A stretch of 64,000 nt of DNA, from contig JBANSL010000003.1 of NCBI GenBank assembly GCA_037127255.1, positions 19,161,314-19,225,313 of the forward strand, given 5' to 3'. Below, one piece after another: positions 34,801-46,250 of this stretch (its first letter is position 1; every line of letters starts with the position of its first letter). The position numbers and the translations under genes are program-made. This DNA comes from Persicaria tinctoria. Taxonomy: Eukaryota; Streptophyta; Magnoliopsida; Caryophyllales; Polygonaceae. The notes below the pieces were generated by a model. The model saw only the letters and a program-made list of their open reading frames with translations. It searched no databases and was not told the origin of the DNA.

Positions 34801-35772
34801 TTAAACTTGTTTTAACCCTTCCTAAATCTCCTAAGCAAGTGTGTGCTAAACTGCTAATGACATTTTTTTGAAGAGAACAAACTTGCGTATGCTTGCCCCT
34901 CCCCAAGTTGCACTTCTTTTGTTTATTTATTTATTTGTTTTCTATTCCACCATTCACGTAATTATATAACTCTGCTCCATCCCTGTATATCTCATGGCTC
35001 TCAGCATGATTTTCTTTGTGAGCTAATTCAAGTTATATTTATATTCATTTAGTATCATGAGGTCAAATCATGTTGGAATTGTAGGTAAGAGTGGGAGTGA
35101 GTGTTTAATCATTGAAGTTATATTTATATTCAAGTTGTATTTGATTTATTTAGCCAGGTGCAGAGAATATATATATGTAATTTCTGTTTATAGTCACTTG
35201 TTTGCATATTGCCAACTCACAATTGTAAATGGCTTTCAATTACACTTTCAACTGTAATTGCATTTATAGGCCTGTCTATATTTGATTTTGTGACTGTGCA
35301 TTCAAATAATCATTTTTGAAAGAACCAAAATTGAACTCAAACTGTACATCTTTCTATCTTCTTTATAGAGGCACCTCATTGTCTTATAAATACAGAGGCA
35401 CCAAAATTGAACTCAAACCTAATTTTCACTAGCCTTTGTGAGGGGAAGGAAGTGTATCCAGAATCTGCCAGATGTTTTGATTACAAGTACAATTAATCGT
35501 TACCTAACACAGTCACATTTAGCTATTTTGACTAAACATGTACTCCCATTAGACGTTGGGGTTGTTTGGCAAAGCATTCATGTACCTCCATGTTGTTTCT
35601 ACTTTGATTCAGTTTCTGTTGGCTATGGCTTAGCAGTTGGGTTTGCTGTCCATGGTTAGGCATATACCTCCCTGGAATTACTGTCATTCTTTAGCTGATT
35701 CTGACAAAGGAAGAGGTAAGGTATTAATGTGCTAAATCCAGCTGTTGACTTATAACCCGAACGGAGTGGTGT

Positions 35773-35800
35773 TATTATTATTATTATTATTATTATTTTA
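35773..35800. repeat. (ATT)n microsatellite
   Basis: About eight ATT trinucleotides in a row within intronic or non-coding DNA of CACTA element 2. Confidence 0.9.
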
Positions 35801-36035
35801 GGATTATAATACCCATGGAGGGTTTTTAGTAATTGAGTTTGTTTGAACCATATGCTGACAGACAATGATGTGGGTGGTCAATGTCAATCAGTGGCACTAA
35901 GTTATACTCATGTATATTGTTAGCAGCTGTGAACTCGAGGACACACATTCTTTATATGAAATCAAAGTCCGTTTCCTTGCATATTTATTCTTGGTATTCT
36001 GAGATGCGATAATAAGACAGCCATATTAACTGCAG

Positions 36036-36153
36036 ATTTGGATGCAAAGAGCTTTGGGCAATCACAATTAAAGGCAGTGCATTCCTGTGGCACCAGATCA
36101 GATGCATGGTTTCTGTGCTGTTTATGATTGGACATCATCTGGAAACAACTGAT
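36036..36153 (+). pseudogene. Captured PUS3-like exon a
   Basis: Between TTAACTGCAG and GTAAGT the frame reads FGCKELWAITIKGSAFLWHQ, then IRCMVSVLFMIGHHLETTD. This matches the late core of the TruA/PUS3 (DEG1) family, which makes pseudouridine at tRNA positions 38/39; the FLWHQ(V/I)R(C)MV segment is the family's conserved RNA-contacting block. The catalytic aspartate lies further upstream in the protein and is absent. The exon is intact, with proper splice sites, and joins exon b in phase. Confidence 0.85.
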
Positions 36154-37096
36154 GTAAGTAGGAAGCTATTTCTAATTGTTTATCCAGGGTATATTTCGAG
36201 GTGAAAGCTGTTTCCAAGCATTTGTACTCTTATACTAGACGATATGGATTTCTAATTTTTTGTCATAATTTTCAGGACTGTTATCATATCATATGACACC
36301 ATTGGTTCTTCCATTTGTAATTACATCAATGATATTAGCATAATTGGTGGATTCTAAAATATATTAGGCATGTTATTTCATCTGATTTGTGATAATTGTG
36401 TGAGAGAAAGAGGTCTTAATATGATAAAAGAAAACATGGTGATGAGGAGATAAGTGTGCAAACACCAGAAGATAAGATATCTTTGAGAGAAAAATCCACT
36501 GTAAGCAGAAAACAAAATGAACTATTACAAATAATGCCTATTCGGCTGAAAATGCTTAAAGCTAATAAACCTTTCTTTCTTTCTTTTTTTCGTCTTTTTT
36601 TTCCCTTTATAAAGAGGATGCCTTTTCTGTTGTTGTTTATCATACTTTTTTCATAGAGGCAAATTTTCCTCTATAATTGGTTAAACAACGTTCCCTGTAA
36701 ATTGTGAGATGTATATCATCTCATAGCATCCTTTTTTCGGCCACACATGTACCAAGATGGAAGCTCGTATAGATCATGATTCATGACCCATTATAGATCA
36801 AAGCTTTTCCATGTCTTATTATATATTTATAGATATGGATAATGAACCTGTTGCAACTAAAAATCTTTGTCGGAAAGGAATTTGGTTTTTATGTGCTTCT
36901 CCGTATATATCTGTTCATTCGAACACTGCACTGCCGAGTTTACCTTGGAATTGTGAGTGGACCTGTGAAACATTGTCTTAGCCAAACTTATGTCCACATC
37001 CACAGGGTGCAAACATCAGAAGATCAATTTACAGCTCCAGAGGGAGTTTATTTTTTCTGTGAGACATTGATTTTAGAGTGTTTTCCCCTCTTCCAG

Positions 37097-37220
37097 GTGA
37101 TAGATGCACTATTGGACATTGAGAGGACGCCTAGGAAGCCTCAATACAGTATGGCCTCAGAGGCTCCATTGGTTCTTCACTCTTGTGAATTTAGTGATCT
37201 CAACTTCTCTATTTCTCCAG
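37097..37220 (+). pseudogene. Captured PUS3-like exon b
   Basis: After CTCTTCCAG the frame reads VIDALLDIERTPRKPQYSMA, then SEAPLVLHSCEFSDLNFSIS, ending before GTATGT. It follows directly on LETTD of exon a, in phase 0, as in plant PUS3 proteins, where a VxDxLLD...TPRKPQY segment follows the WHQVR block. The intron between them is about 940 bp. No convincing final exon is seen; a short piece near 38230-38280 after TTTGCAG runs to a stop but does not look like the family's C-terminus. Confidence 0.85.
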
Positions 37221-39541
37221 GTATGTCTGCCAAAAAAATAAAAAAAGATCTCAACATCCCATATCCTATCAGATTTGACTCCAATTTCTATACGGATACC
37301 ATTTTCTATATAAATAAAGGAGTATATCTCTTATGTTTAACTCTATTATCTATGAACCATTCTTTGATGATTGTATAACCATTCTCCGACTCGCATGTAA
37401 CAATTTGCTATTTATTTGGTTTTGATACCTTACCTTCATGATGTCCTCTTCCTTTTTATTAATAATTATACACTTTTAATATTGTTTATTGTAAATGTGG
37501 TTCAGCTTGTCTCCAATTTTTTGACAACTCAGAATGTGCACAAATGTAGTATCTAAACGGCTTAGGTGGTGTATATTAATGGTTAAAATAAAAATAATAG
37601 GGAAGAGTAGATGAGATACTAATGCAGTATCTGATGGGGCTGTATCTGAACAGCATTGCCTCCCAGCAAGATATTGCATTATTCTGAACAACATTCCCAA
37701 ATTTGCTGCTGCAAATTTGGGAGATACGTCTTCTACATGTAGAATTTGATGGTGTTGTTTCAGGTTGTGTCATCTTTGATTTTCATGCATTATTCTGATC
37801 TATCAGTTTCTCACTAGATACTTTGTTTTTTTGGGTCGGAGCTTCTTACAACTAGCTACAATAGAAAGTCTATTTGTTGACAATAATTTATTGTGAAAGT
37901 GAAATGTCTAAGTATACTTCAGTGAGGATAGTTAGTTCATAGGCTAATCAGTTTCCTATCCCAGAGTAACATTAGAAGTTTATATGTTGTCATATGTAAG
38001 TTTGTCATGCTTTGGTCTGTTTGCATAAAGTATGTGCTTTGTCTTATAGGTTTATACTCTAAAAATTGGATATTAGTATTTGCTGCCTATGATGACTTGT
38101 ATTTCATTTTCACCTGCCTGCCTGCTATCAAACTCCAGTATGTGTTTTGTACTATAGCTAGCTGATGTTAGGTATAATCCAGATTCCGAATGCTCTCCTG
38201 ATAGATGTATTTTGGCTTGTAATTTGCAGGATGGGATTGCAAAAGCAGTAACTTCTCAGAGAAAAAGTTTGCTGTCATGATGAACCCACAAAAGAGATGG
38301 GCAAACAGCCATGAAATTGATTAGGTGTACGAGTGTAATCCCACTACAATCCAGCACACCAAAGGCAGATGGACAACTTCTACAAAAAAAGAATGAAATG
38401 CTTATATTGCAAGTGAGATTCTTATTTATTTATTACTATCATTATTATGGTATTAGTTAGTTGCATCTATACTCTTCTTCCTTTTATTTTATATTTTATT
38501 TTTTTTAAAGGTTGGTATAATTATATTTATGTAAATTTTATAATTATGTATATTTATTGTATATAAATTATGTAGTTTGTGACATTTTATTATGTGTAAA
38601 TTTTGTATATTTAATGGAATTTTATTATATATGTAAATTTTGTATAATTAATGAATTTTTATTATATATTTAAATTGTGTGTATTATTTTATTTATTTTT
38701 TTAAAAAAATATTGGACTTTTTAGCCCGAGTATGTAAAATCCGGGCTAAAAAGCAGGATTTTTTTTTATTTTCCCTCCACACTTTAGCTACGGCAGCTTG
38801 CCGTGGCAAATGTGGTGTGTCCTTTACCGGGGTCGCATAGCCGTGGCTTTGCCGTGGCTAGATTCTTTGCTACGGCAAGCTTCCGTAGCTACTATCATTT
38901 TGCCACCCCAAACTTGGCCACCCCTTGTCTGCCGTGGCTACTGCCGTGGCTAAATAGGTTTTGCCACCCCAGATTGGCTTTTTGCCACGGTAAAATGCCG
39001 ATGCTAAATTTTTTTTTTTTTGTAGTGACGTACTGCATGAAGGCATCCTTTATTCTAGGTATAGGCGTATTATATGTCCTCAGCGCGGTCAGAGGACCCG
39101 CGGGCGGACTCTTGGCCTGACTTGGTGGTATAGTTTCAGGTACCCGATACACTGCTTGATTTTGTGCTGTTATGACGGGGTCCATTCATATGGCGGAGAG
39201 TGAGTGTTTGAAACCTGACTTCACCAGATTCATGTTTTTGGGATTTCTCCCTATTTATATTCTGTTTTGACCCGGCTCTACCGTGGCGCCCGTTGTATCG
39301 TTTTCAGAACTTATGCCCTTTGCATGATAAATGATTTTCCGCGTTGTAGACTTAGGACAGGTACAAGGGTTTACCATGGGGTCTCCAACGGACCTTCCGG
39401 ATGTGGGTGCGAAATCCCACTTTAAACTACACATCTTCGATTTCAAACCTTCAACCTGTACTCGGGGCGCAAGATCCCAACGAGGGGTTTCATCCCTCGA
39501 AACGTAACTCGGGAATCATAATCCCGGGCCGTTACACCCAA

Positions 39542-40752
39542 AGCCCCCCCTTGATGTGTTGTTATCTCCTGCTGAAGTTGTGAATGATGTATGTAAAGTG
39601 ATTGTACCTTTTGTTGAGGTGCAAGGTGAGGCTCATGCTGACACAGAGAATCCTGACCCCTATGATGATCAACATGATGGCAGTCAAGGGGGTGATGCTG
39701 ACACAGAGAATGCTGACCCCCATGATGATCAACATGATGGCAGTCAAGGGGTTGTTGACATCAAGGTTGATTCTGGAACTGTTTCTCCATTAGCTGCTCT
39801 TTTACTTTTGAATAAAGGAGTGGATGGTGGTGATGATGTCATAGCTGGCGCAATGAAGATAGCTGATGATGAGGTTGGTGGTGATGGCCAAAATGTTGAC
39901 ACTAATGGTGATGACACACTGGAGACAGTTGGCAATAGAGACAAGGATGATTGTGATGACAACCAGAAGAGAGTGTGTGATGAGCATCCTAAAGATGCAG
40001 AGTTCGATGGTGTTGCTAAAGATGAAAATGCAAAGGGCGATGGTGTTGCTAGTTCATCTGTTGGTGGTAAGGCTGACGCTAATTCCAACCCAGTTTAGGT
40101 ACATTATTTAATTAAAAGGATTAAAAAGCTTGAAAAGCTGCCTGCACGTGTAGATGATTTACTCAGAAGGATTAAAAAGCTTGAAGAGTTGCCTGCACGT
40201 GTAAATGAGTTGACTTCTCGTGTTGATAGGGCGGTTCAAATTGTTGGGATGGTTACAGACCTGATGGATAAGTATAACTCACTTGAGAATAGGTTCACAC
40301 TGCATGAATCTATTGTTGCAAAGTCACAGTCATCTGTCAACATTGATCAACCAAGTAGTAAGATTGTGAATGATGTTGTTGCTAACATTAAGATGGGTGT
40401 TATCCTTGAGGACGTTGTGGCTGAGGAGGAAGCTGAGTTGGATGCACCTAAAGAATGTAAACAATTGAAGACACCTGTTCGTGGTGATAAGGGAGATGAA
40501 CCCCAACAATTGACGGTTGATGTTGTAGTTCCGGAGACTATCATTCCTGTCACATTGGTTGAAGGACAAAGGACATTAGAGTCAGAGTTAGTTCACTTTG
40601 CTGTTGATCTAGGTCGTGATTCTGATTTGATTTCCATGGAGCCAAGAGGTGAAGAGTTTAAGGACAGTAATGTTGGACTTCATGAAGATGCTGACAGGGG
40701 CTTGAATAGTACTGTGAAGGTATTAAGGGCATACATGTTGGTGAGGATGTAG
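39542..40752 (+). pseudogene. DUF1985-like gene of MULE-1, C-terminal region
   Basis: In one frame the sequence reads LDVLLSPAEVVNDVCKVIVP, then acidic repeats DADTEN-DPHDDQHDGSQG twice, a TAG at 40096-40098, and in the same frame a heptad-like coiled-coil candidate (IKRIKKLEKLPARVDDLLRR with a second copy IKKLEELPARVNE), followed by VDRAVQIVGMVTDLMDKYNS. It ends at 40752. It lies directly after the LARD target duplication and continues the protein of 17114-17794. A C-terminal Ulp1-type protease, usual for this architecture, is not identified. With stops and frameshifts it is inactive. Confidence 0.55.
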
Positions 40753-40760
40753 AAGCTGAC

Positions 40761-41057
40761 ATGTTGGTAAAGTCGACTAATGAAGATTGTAAGGAGGCTC
40801 TTGTAGGTGTTGATGTCAAGGATATTGTTATCCCATCAGGTGACGAGGGCGATGGGGTTGAGAAGGCTGATGTTGCAGTAACTCCATCTGCTACCATTGT
40901 GCCACCACAGACTATCAACTTGGATTCCGCTAAAGGCGATGAAGATGCTGACATGGTTGAATTGCCCGCAATCAGTGACTGGGTTGCGTACAGCAAGCAT
41001 CCTAAAGTAGTTGAAGAGATTGAATCACTAAGGCGATCCAAGCTAGTACCTTCTTGA
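40761..41057 (+). pseudogene. DUF1985-like gene, further fragment
   Basis: A shifted frame of 98 codons: MLVKSTNEDCKEALVGVDVK, then an acidic stretch and NLDSAKGDEDADMVELPAIS, ending VEEIESLRRSKLVPS. The composition matches the preceding acidic/valine-rich region, so one frameshift near 40750 probably separates parts of one protein. No domain is recognised. Downstream sequence to 41475 has T-rich, intron-like character up to the Athila-like insertion. Confidence 0.45.
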
Positions 41058-41475
41058 CGAGTCCATTTGAGCAGGAAAAGAAAGGGAGGTGGCCAAAGCA
41101 CAATCCGAATAAGTCATTGTTAAGTGAAGCTAATCATGAGTTTATGTACAAAACTATGAGGAGTAAACAATATTTTTTTATTTTTTTAGTCGTTATATAT
41201 TCATGAACTGTCTTGTGCTGACACCTCATATTATCTTGTGTTTAATTCATAATTTTTTGCTTGTTTTCAGGAATTTTTCTATCATCGTTGCTTCTGGACG
41301 GGTTGATAAATCGTTTTTTAAACAAGGACATGTGGTTGGACTGTTCGGTAAATATGCTGGCAGCAATTATATTTCATACTGGTTTTTTTTTGTTGCTTGT
41401 CTTCTGTTTTTTGTTTACTGATATTGTGTGGTGTAGCATATTGAAGCATGTTTGTATTATTTGAGGAAGAGGATT

Positions 41476-43650
41476 TGTTGTTGCAGGAGTGAATCGAGTA
41501 TTGAAATAAATGTAAAATATAGATCACACTGACTTCCCTGTCTCAGCAAATAAATACAAGACTTCCTCCCGTTGTAGTAAGAGAAAATCAGGATCGAATC
41601 CACGAGGAAGCACGTCAGCAATTCTCAGGTAGCTATCAGATTCTTACAGCAGCAGCAGAAAAGCAGAAACAAACACAGAAGCAGAAAAGACAAATAACCC
41701 GGCAAGGGCAACTGAAATAAAAGCAAAGAACAAACTAAAGACAGAAATAAAAGCAAAGCAACAAACGGAAAAAAACAAAGCAAAAAGTCGTACTCGATCT
41801 CGACCACAAGCTTGTCGAGATCGACAAGAGCAACTCGACACAGAGAACAGAAAGTGAAAAATCGACAAAAGAAAACCGAAAACCAACTCGACTAAGACAA
41901 ACCCAACTTGAGATCGACAAGCACAGTACTCGAGATCGACAAAAAAACTGGTCTATGTCGACAACAACAGAAACTTAAAATTTTGCAGAATTGAAGACAG
42001 AATGCAGAAATTTAACGAAGTGAATCAATATATTAAAAGACCTCCAAGGCCAGGGTTTCAACACCACAACGATAACCATGCAAAACAACACATAAAGGCA
42101 TAAAAGATCATGCTTTCCATCAAATAACTTTCGTCATTAACAAATAGGCAAATAGAGGCTTTCGCATAAACCCTAATTGTTACTAACCCTTTTTCACATA
42201 ATTAATCCAAGTTGCATTAAGATCACTTTCACTTCAATAATACAAACAAGGATCACCTTCAACTTTCGCAAAAGAATCATGCTCATAGGGATAGAAGATG
42301 AATCGCACAAAAGATCTGACCTTTATCGCATCGCCTCACATGGCCACCGTCGGGCTCACCCCAGCCCCAGAAGTGGGTGGACTACTCACGCCTCATCGCA
42401 ATAACAGACATTGAATGAAAAGAAATAACTTGCATAAAACTATATTCAAAAAGCCTTTACAATTCCGGCAATCAACTTTCGCAGAAAGCCAAAACCCTAA
42501 AAACCTTAGAACCCCTAAACTGTATCTCTGAATGGAACTACTTGTCTCTGACTGAAATTGAATCGGAATGATTGAAAAACCAGCCCCTAGGGCCTTATTT
42601 ATAGCCTTCATTCCCTAGCTATTCTAGGAAAGAAGATATCTATCTATATCTAAATTTATATCTAAAACTTGAAAGGATAAATAAATTTTTTATGGAAATA
42701 AAGCTAAAAGGGAAAGATAAAACTAAATAGGGTAACATGTCTTCATCTTGATAGATCTTGTCTCTTTGGATAGAACTTGATGTAATCGGGATAGAATCTT
42801 CCGCCTTCGCGACCAAGGAAAGCCAAGTCTACTCGGACAGTTCATCGACGACGCGTTTCTGGGCACTGCTCTAGTCGACCTCGACAAGGCTTGGTCGACT
42901 TCGAGTAGGATTCGTCGTCTGGTGCTTGATGTGGCTCGTCATGGCTTCCTGGGCTCCTCGACCTCGAGTTGGTCTCGTCGACTTTGACAAGGGCTAGGGC
43001 CATCGACTAAACCTCCTCGGGTTGCTCAGACATGGCTCAGGGCGGCTCGTCGATCTCGACAAGGGTTAGTCGAGATCGAGTAGAGGTGGCTCGGCCTCTC
43101 GTCCTCGGTTTGGTGTGCTCGACCGGCTCGGACAAGGACTCAGGCGCTCGTCGACTTCGACAAGCCCTAGTCGACTTCGAGTACGGTGGCTCGCCGACTA
43201 GGGTTTCTCGAGCAGCTCTCCTCGAGGGACTCCGGATCTGGTGCTGTGGCTTCGTCGACCTCGAGTAACGGTTCTCGAGATCGAGTTGGCTTCGGAGCTC
43301 GGGGAGCTTGGTTCTCGATCATCGCTTTGTCGACTAGGCTGTGCCCGGACATGCTCGTCTAGGTCGAGTAGGCTTACTCGAGATCGAGTAGCCTCGACTC
43401 TCAGACTTGTGCGCTGCTTTGACCTTGGACTTCTGTAGTGGTTTTCCGAGCATTTCCGACCTTCTGTAGAATTGCTGTAAATGCCTCGATTTCTGCGATT
43501 TAAACAGAAACTGGTGTAGATTCCATAATTTTGGCAAATAAACATAAACTACACAGATTCTGTACTATCTTAACCCAAATGCATGAAATGTATACATAAA
43601 TCGATATAAAAGTTACTGTAAAACATGGCAGATTCCGCTCACAACAAACA
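41476..43650 (-). repeat. 3' LTR of the Athila-like element (left copy)
   Basis: On the minus strand the LTR would begin TGTTTGTTGTGAGC, right after the purine tract AAGTATGGGG, and end GCAACAACA. That gives TG...CA ends with a short inverted repeat. More than twenty TCGA-centred words (GTCGATCTCGACAAG, CTCGAGATCGAG and variants) lie at 41790-41960 and 42840-43410. The homology with the right copy extends 310 bp further, to 43960. Confidence 0.75.
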
Positions 43651-43660
43651 CCCCATACTT
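43651..43660 (-). other. Polypurine tract next to the 3' LTR
   Basis: Minus strand AAGTATGGGG, preceded by GAGGACAAGCAAGCTT. This is the kind of purine primer that starts plus-strand synthesis. A similar motif (GTTTAAGTATGGGGTGGGG, minus strand) lies near 44824-44850, downstream of the coding region. Confidence 0.6.
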
Positions 43661-43960
43661 AAGCTTGCTTGTCCTCAAGCAATACTTTTAATTGTCATTC
43701 AGGGGAAGTAATAAAAACTCTCAACATCTTAGATTCATTCTTATATGTCCATGCAATCAATTGCCATCCTCGAAAAGGTACTAGTGTCACAGATCCATGC
43801 ATGTGCAAATATGTAAAAGCAACATCTACTCATAAAAGGAGGGTTATGCACAAATAATTTTTGTGTGACAAAGCATCGATAATCAAGAAGACTTTAATTT
43901 AAGCTCCTGAAGGAGTAGATTGGTAAAAGGCTAAAAGGTGGGCAATTTTTGGCAATGTGG

Positions 43961-45095
43961 TGCTTTTATGATCCGGGGAAATGGATCACTTTCAAACTTG
44001 AATTTCCACATTCCTTCTTCCTTTGATTCATCACCTTTCATAATGCTTTTATTCATAATAATGCTTTTACCTCTCTAACCTCAGCACTGCCTTCTCGCGA
44101 GTCGCAAACATGGGTGTCATGAATGGCCCCGGATACTTAGTGCGTCGGACTCCTCACAATGTGTCCCATCTCTCCAAACTATTATCTTAGAGAGCAGGGT
44201 CAATCTACCTTTATCTCCTGAGGTGATTGGATTTTCTTTCACTCATTAAATTTTCCATATATTTCAAATAATTTCCTTCCAAACTCCAAATATGATATAT
44301 AACACAAACACCATATAACATCTACATAATGTAACATCATTTTCAACATAATCCCCGGATAAGGTAAAGAATGGAAATATTTAGATCATGTGGAGCAATA
44401 TTTGAAATAAGGCATATTATGGCTTTTGTGATGCATAAGCATAGGTAAGGCTAGGAATTAACAATGAGCATTATATGGAAATATAAAGTCCTCCATCATT
44501 TTATCATGCAACATGTCAAAAGCAAATTCAAATTTTACCTCCTTTCATGGTTTTCAAGAAAATAATGCACTTCATTGTGACTTCCCTTTACTAGGCAATT
44601 TCATGCTATATCTCTAATGAATCCAATTTTGCATCGTCGAGTTCAATATAAGCTTCCATGACATTATTCAAAATTTTCAATGGGGGTCATTTTTCTCAAA
44701 TTTTTGGAAAACATGCATATAAGCACATAAATAAATAATGCATTCCAAAATAGCCATGTAGCAATTTCAAAGAAATAATGCACAAATAATGTCAAATATG
44801 GCAATTATGCGTAATGTAAGCCCTTACCCCACCCCATACTTAAACATTACAGTGTCCTCACTGTATAAAAAAAACAATGTAAAGGGTAAAGAAAGAAACT
44901 CACAAGACATGTGTGCAGAGCTGAAAAATTTCGAATGGAGCACCTCATAGTCCGAGTAAGCTTTGGTTCTATCCATTGACCTGAAAAAGTAGAAGACATA
45001 TACCCATAAAAACAAAAACAAAGTCTCAAATGTCCTAAAAAGTCTTATGTACACGCTCTAGATTTTATAGTCGCTAGGCCGACTTTCATTAATGC
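43961..45095 (-). other. Athila-like 3' non-coding region
   Basis: AT-rich DNA with no convincing coding frame, between the integrase tail and the LTR. It holds the second GAGGACACTG...TATGGGGTGGGG motif. Athila relatives may have an env-like gene here; I see none. Confidence 0.6.
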
Positions 45096-46250
45096 TCAAG
45101 GTGGCATCTGCAGGGCCCATGTAGCTTGGGCCTCAAATAAGACTCCATTCTTGTCCATCAGCTGTAATCCTCCAGAATGGATCTTGTTCACCACAAACGG
45201 TCCCATCCGCTTCTTGTTGAATTTGTTGGGAAACCAATGATCCTTTGATTTAGAGACATAGAGCTTGTCTCCAACTTCATACTCCTTAGGCTCATCATTG
45301 GAAATCCTACACAATCGCACATACCAAGGCAGACCTCTCCCATGTATAGATAAATCTTTAATGGAAATAGGAGAAGAAAGATCCATACCTTGACTTACCT
45401 TTGCGGAAACGGAATCGGGCACCACGGTGTTTGGTCGATCTCGAGTAGGGCTCCTCGAGATCGACGAGGCTGCTGGCTCTGGTGGTGGTCTGGTCGAAGA
45501 GGCAGAAGTCGATGAAGAAGGTGGCTCGTCGACCTCGAGTTGGCTACTCGACATCGACAAGGACTTTGCTTCTGGCAGGTGGCTCATCGAGGAAACAGGG
45601 TTTGGTGGTGCCGACTGGTGGTCGACCTCGATAAGCCTACTCGAGGTCGAGTAAGGCTTGGGTCCTCGAGTCACCATCGTCGAGGAAGAAGAAGCCGAGG
45701 CCGTCGAAGGGTGGTCGATCTCGACAAGACCCTTGTCGATCTCGACTAGAGATGGTGCGTCAGGCGGCTTCTGTGTCGAGGAAGCAGGAGTCGTGTTGGC
45801 TGGGTTCTTGTCGACCTCGAGTAGCCTACTCGAGATCGACGAGGGTGTGGCTTCCGTCTGGCTGCTCGACGAAACTGGCTCTGGTGGAGTCTCCTTGGTC
45901 TGGTCGAGATCGACTAGGGTTCTACTCGATGTCGAGGAGCCCTGGTCGATCTTGACCCCATACTTAGCTCCTGTCAAGGCATCCGAAAAATAATGAATCC
46001 ACAAGGACTTACCTTGGTCTGTGTCAATGGGATTCTCTGTGTTTTCCTTGAGGATTGCCATGATCTCTTCCACCTGGGCCTCCATGTCCCTTTTTTCTAT
46101 CTCCTCAGGGGTCATATTTCTGACCTTGGGTTCCCCGCAGGTGATGTAGCCAGCTGAGATAGATTTGACCTCTTCCATTGGACCTGTATGCCTTTCAGTT
46201 TTATTAAAGGAATACTCAATTACCTCATCGCTGATGTTGAAGGTGAGCAC
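45096..46250 (-). CDS. Protease-linker-integrase tail ORF, in frame with gag
   Basis: A 384-codon frame directly after the gag-protease stop and in the same frame. It begins VLTFNISDEVIEYSFN, the sequence expected right after a retroviral-type protease in this family. A long serine/threonine/proline-rich linker follows, with repeated LVEIDK, SRLLEVDK and VDLDQ units, then LPWYVRLCRISNDEPKEYEV and FPNKFNKKRMGPFVVNKIHS, the C-terminal domain of an Athila/gypsy integrase. RT, RNase H and the integrase core have been removed without breaking the frame. The single TGA at the gag junction (46251-46253) takes the place of a likely glycine codon, so one 1,160-residue polyprotein was probably the ancestral product. 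Confidence 0.7.
   Translation of the reverse strand: MLTFNISDEVIEYSFNKTERHTGPMEEVKSISAGYITCGEPKVRNMTPEEIEKRDMEAQVEEIMAILKENTENPIDTDQGKSLWIHYFSDALTGAKYGVKIDQGSSTSSRTLVDLDQTKETPPEPVSSSSQTEATPSSISSRLLEVDKNPANTTPASSTQKPPDAPSLVEIDKGLVEIDHPSTASASSSSTMVTRGPKPYSTSSRLIEVDHQSAPPNPVSSMSHLPEAKSLSMSSSQLEVDEPPSSSTSASSTRPPPEPAASSISRSPTRDRPNTVVPDSVSAKVSQGMDLSSPISIKDLSIHGRGLPWYVRLCRISNDEPKEYEVGDKLYVSKSKDHWFPNKFNKKRMGPFVVNKIHSGGLQLMDKNGVLFEAQATWALQMPP

Larger units (their letters stand above)
33976..39027. mobile_element. CACTA element 2 (Pack-CACTA carrying PUS3 exons)
   Basis: Starts CACTACAAAAAAAAAAAG, ends TTTTTTTTTTTGTAGTG, with target duplication ACG (33973-33975 and 39028-39030). The uninterrupted target can be read in the 5' LTR near 20292-20300 (TTCAAGTACTGC). 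GCCGTAGC/GCCACGGC words crowd both ends (33995-34250 and 38785-39010). No transposase. The interior includes an exon-intron fragment of a tRNA pseudouridine synthase gene. The terminal sequence places it in the same family as element 1. Confidence 0.95.
17795..39536 (+). mobile_element. Large LTR element with little coding capacity (LARD-like)
   Basis: Two long terminal repeats in direct orientation begin TGTAAAGGCTCAG and end GGGCCGTTACA, flanked by the 5-bp target duplication CCCAA (17790-17794 and 39537-39541). A tRNA-iMet-type primer site follows the first LTR, and a purine tract (AGAGGTGGATGA) precedes the second. The internal region, apart from a nested CACTA, is about 5 kb and encodes no recognisable gag or pol. 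It is therefore a large retrotransposon derivative that must borrow enzymes. It landed within the DUF1985-like gene of MULE-1 and later received two CACTA insertions. Confidence 0.9.
31859..39536 (+). repeat. 3' LTR of the LARD-like element, interrupted by CACTA 2
   Basis: Same start and end as the 5' LTR. Without the 5052-bp CACTA and its 3-bp duplication it is about 2.62 kb, against 3.01 kb for the 5' LTR. The shortfall is explained mainly by the missing block between GGAGGGCGAGGGG and AAAAGATAAAGTATT (junction at about 32773). Point differences are scattered, so the insertion is not very recent. Confidence 0.9.

Noticed and set aside
38220..38330. Final PUS3 exon
   Set aside because: An acceptor and a short frame to a stop exist, but the peptide does not resemble the PUS3 C-terminus.
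39562..40111. Antisense and alternate frames across 39.5-40.1 kb
   Set aside because: They mirror the acidic repeats of the DUF1985-like frame; no independent motif.
41203..41464. Ulp1-type protease after the DUF1985-like region
   Set aside because: The architecture would predict it, but no His-Asp-Cys motif is readable before the Athila-like insertion.
45427..45993. Plus-strand frames opposite the linker ORF
   Set aside because: Shadows of the repeat-rich minus-strand coding sequence.
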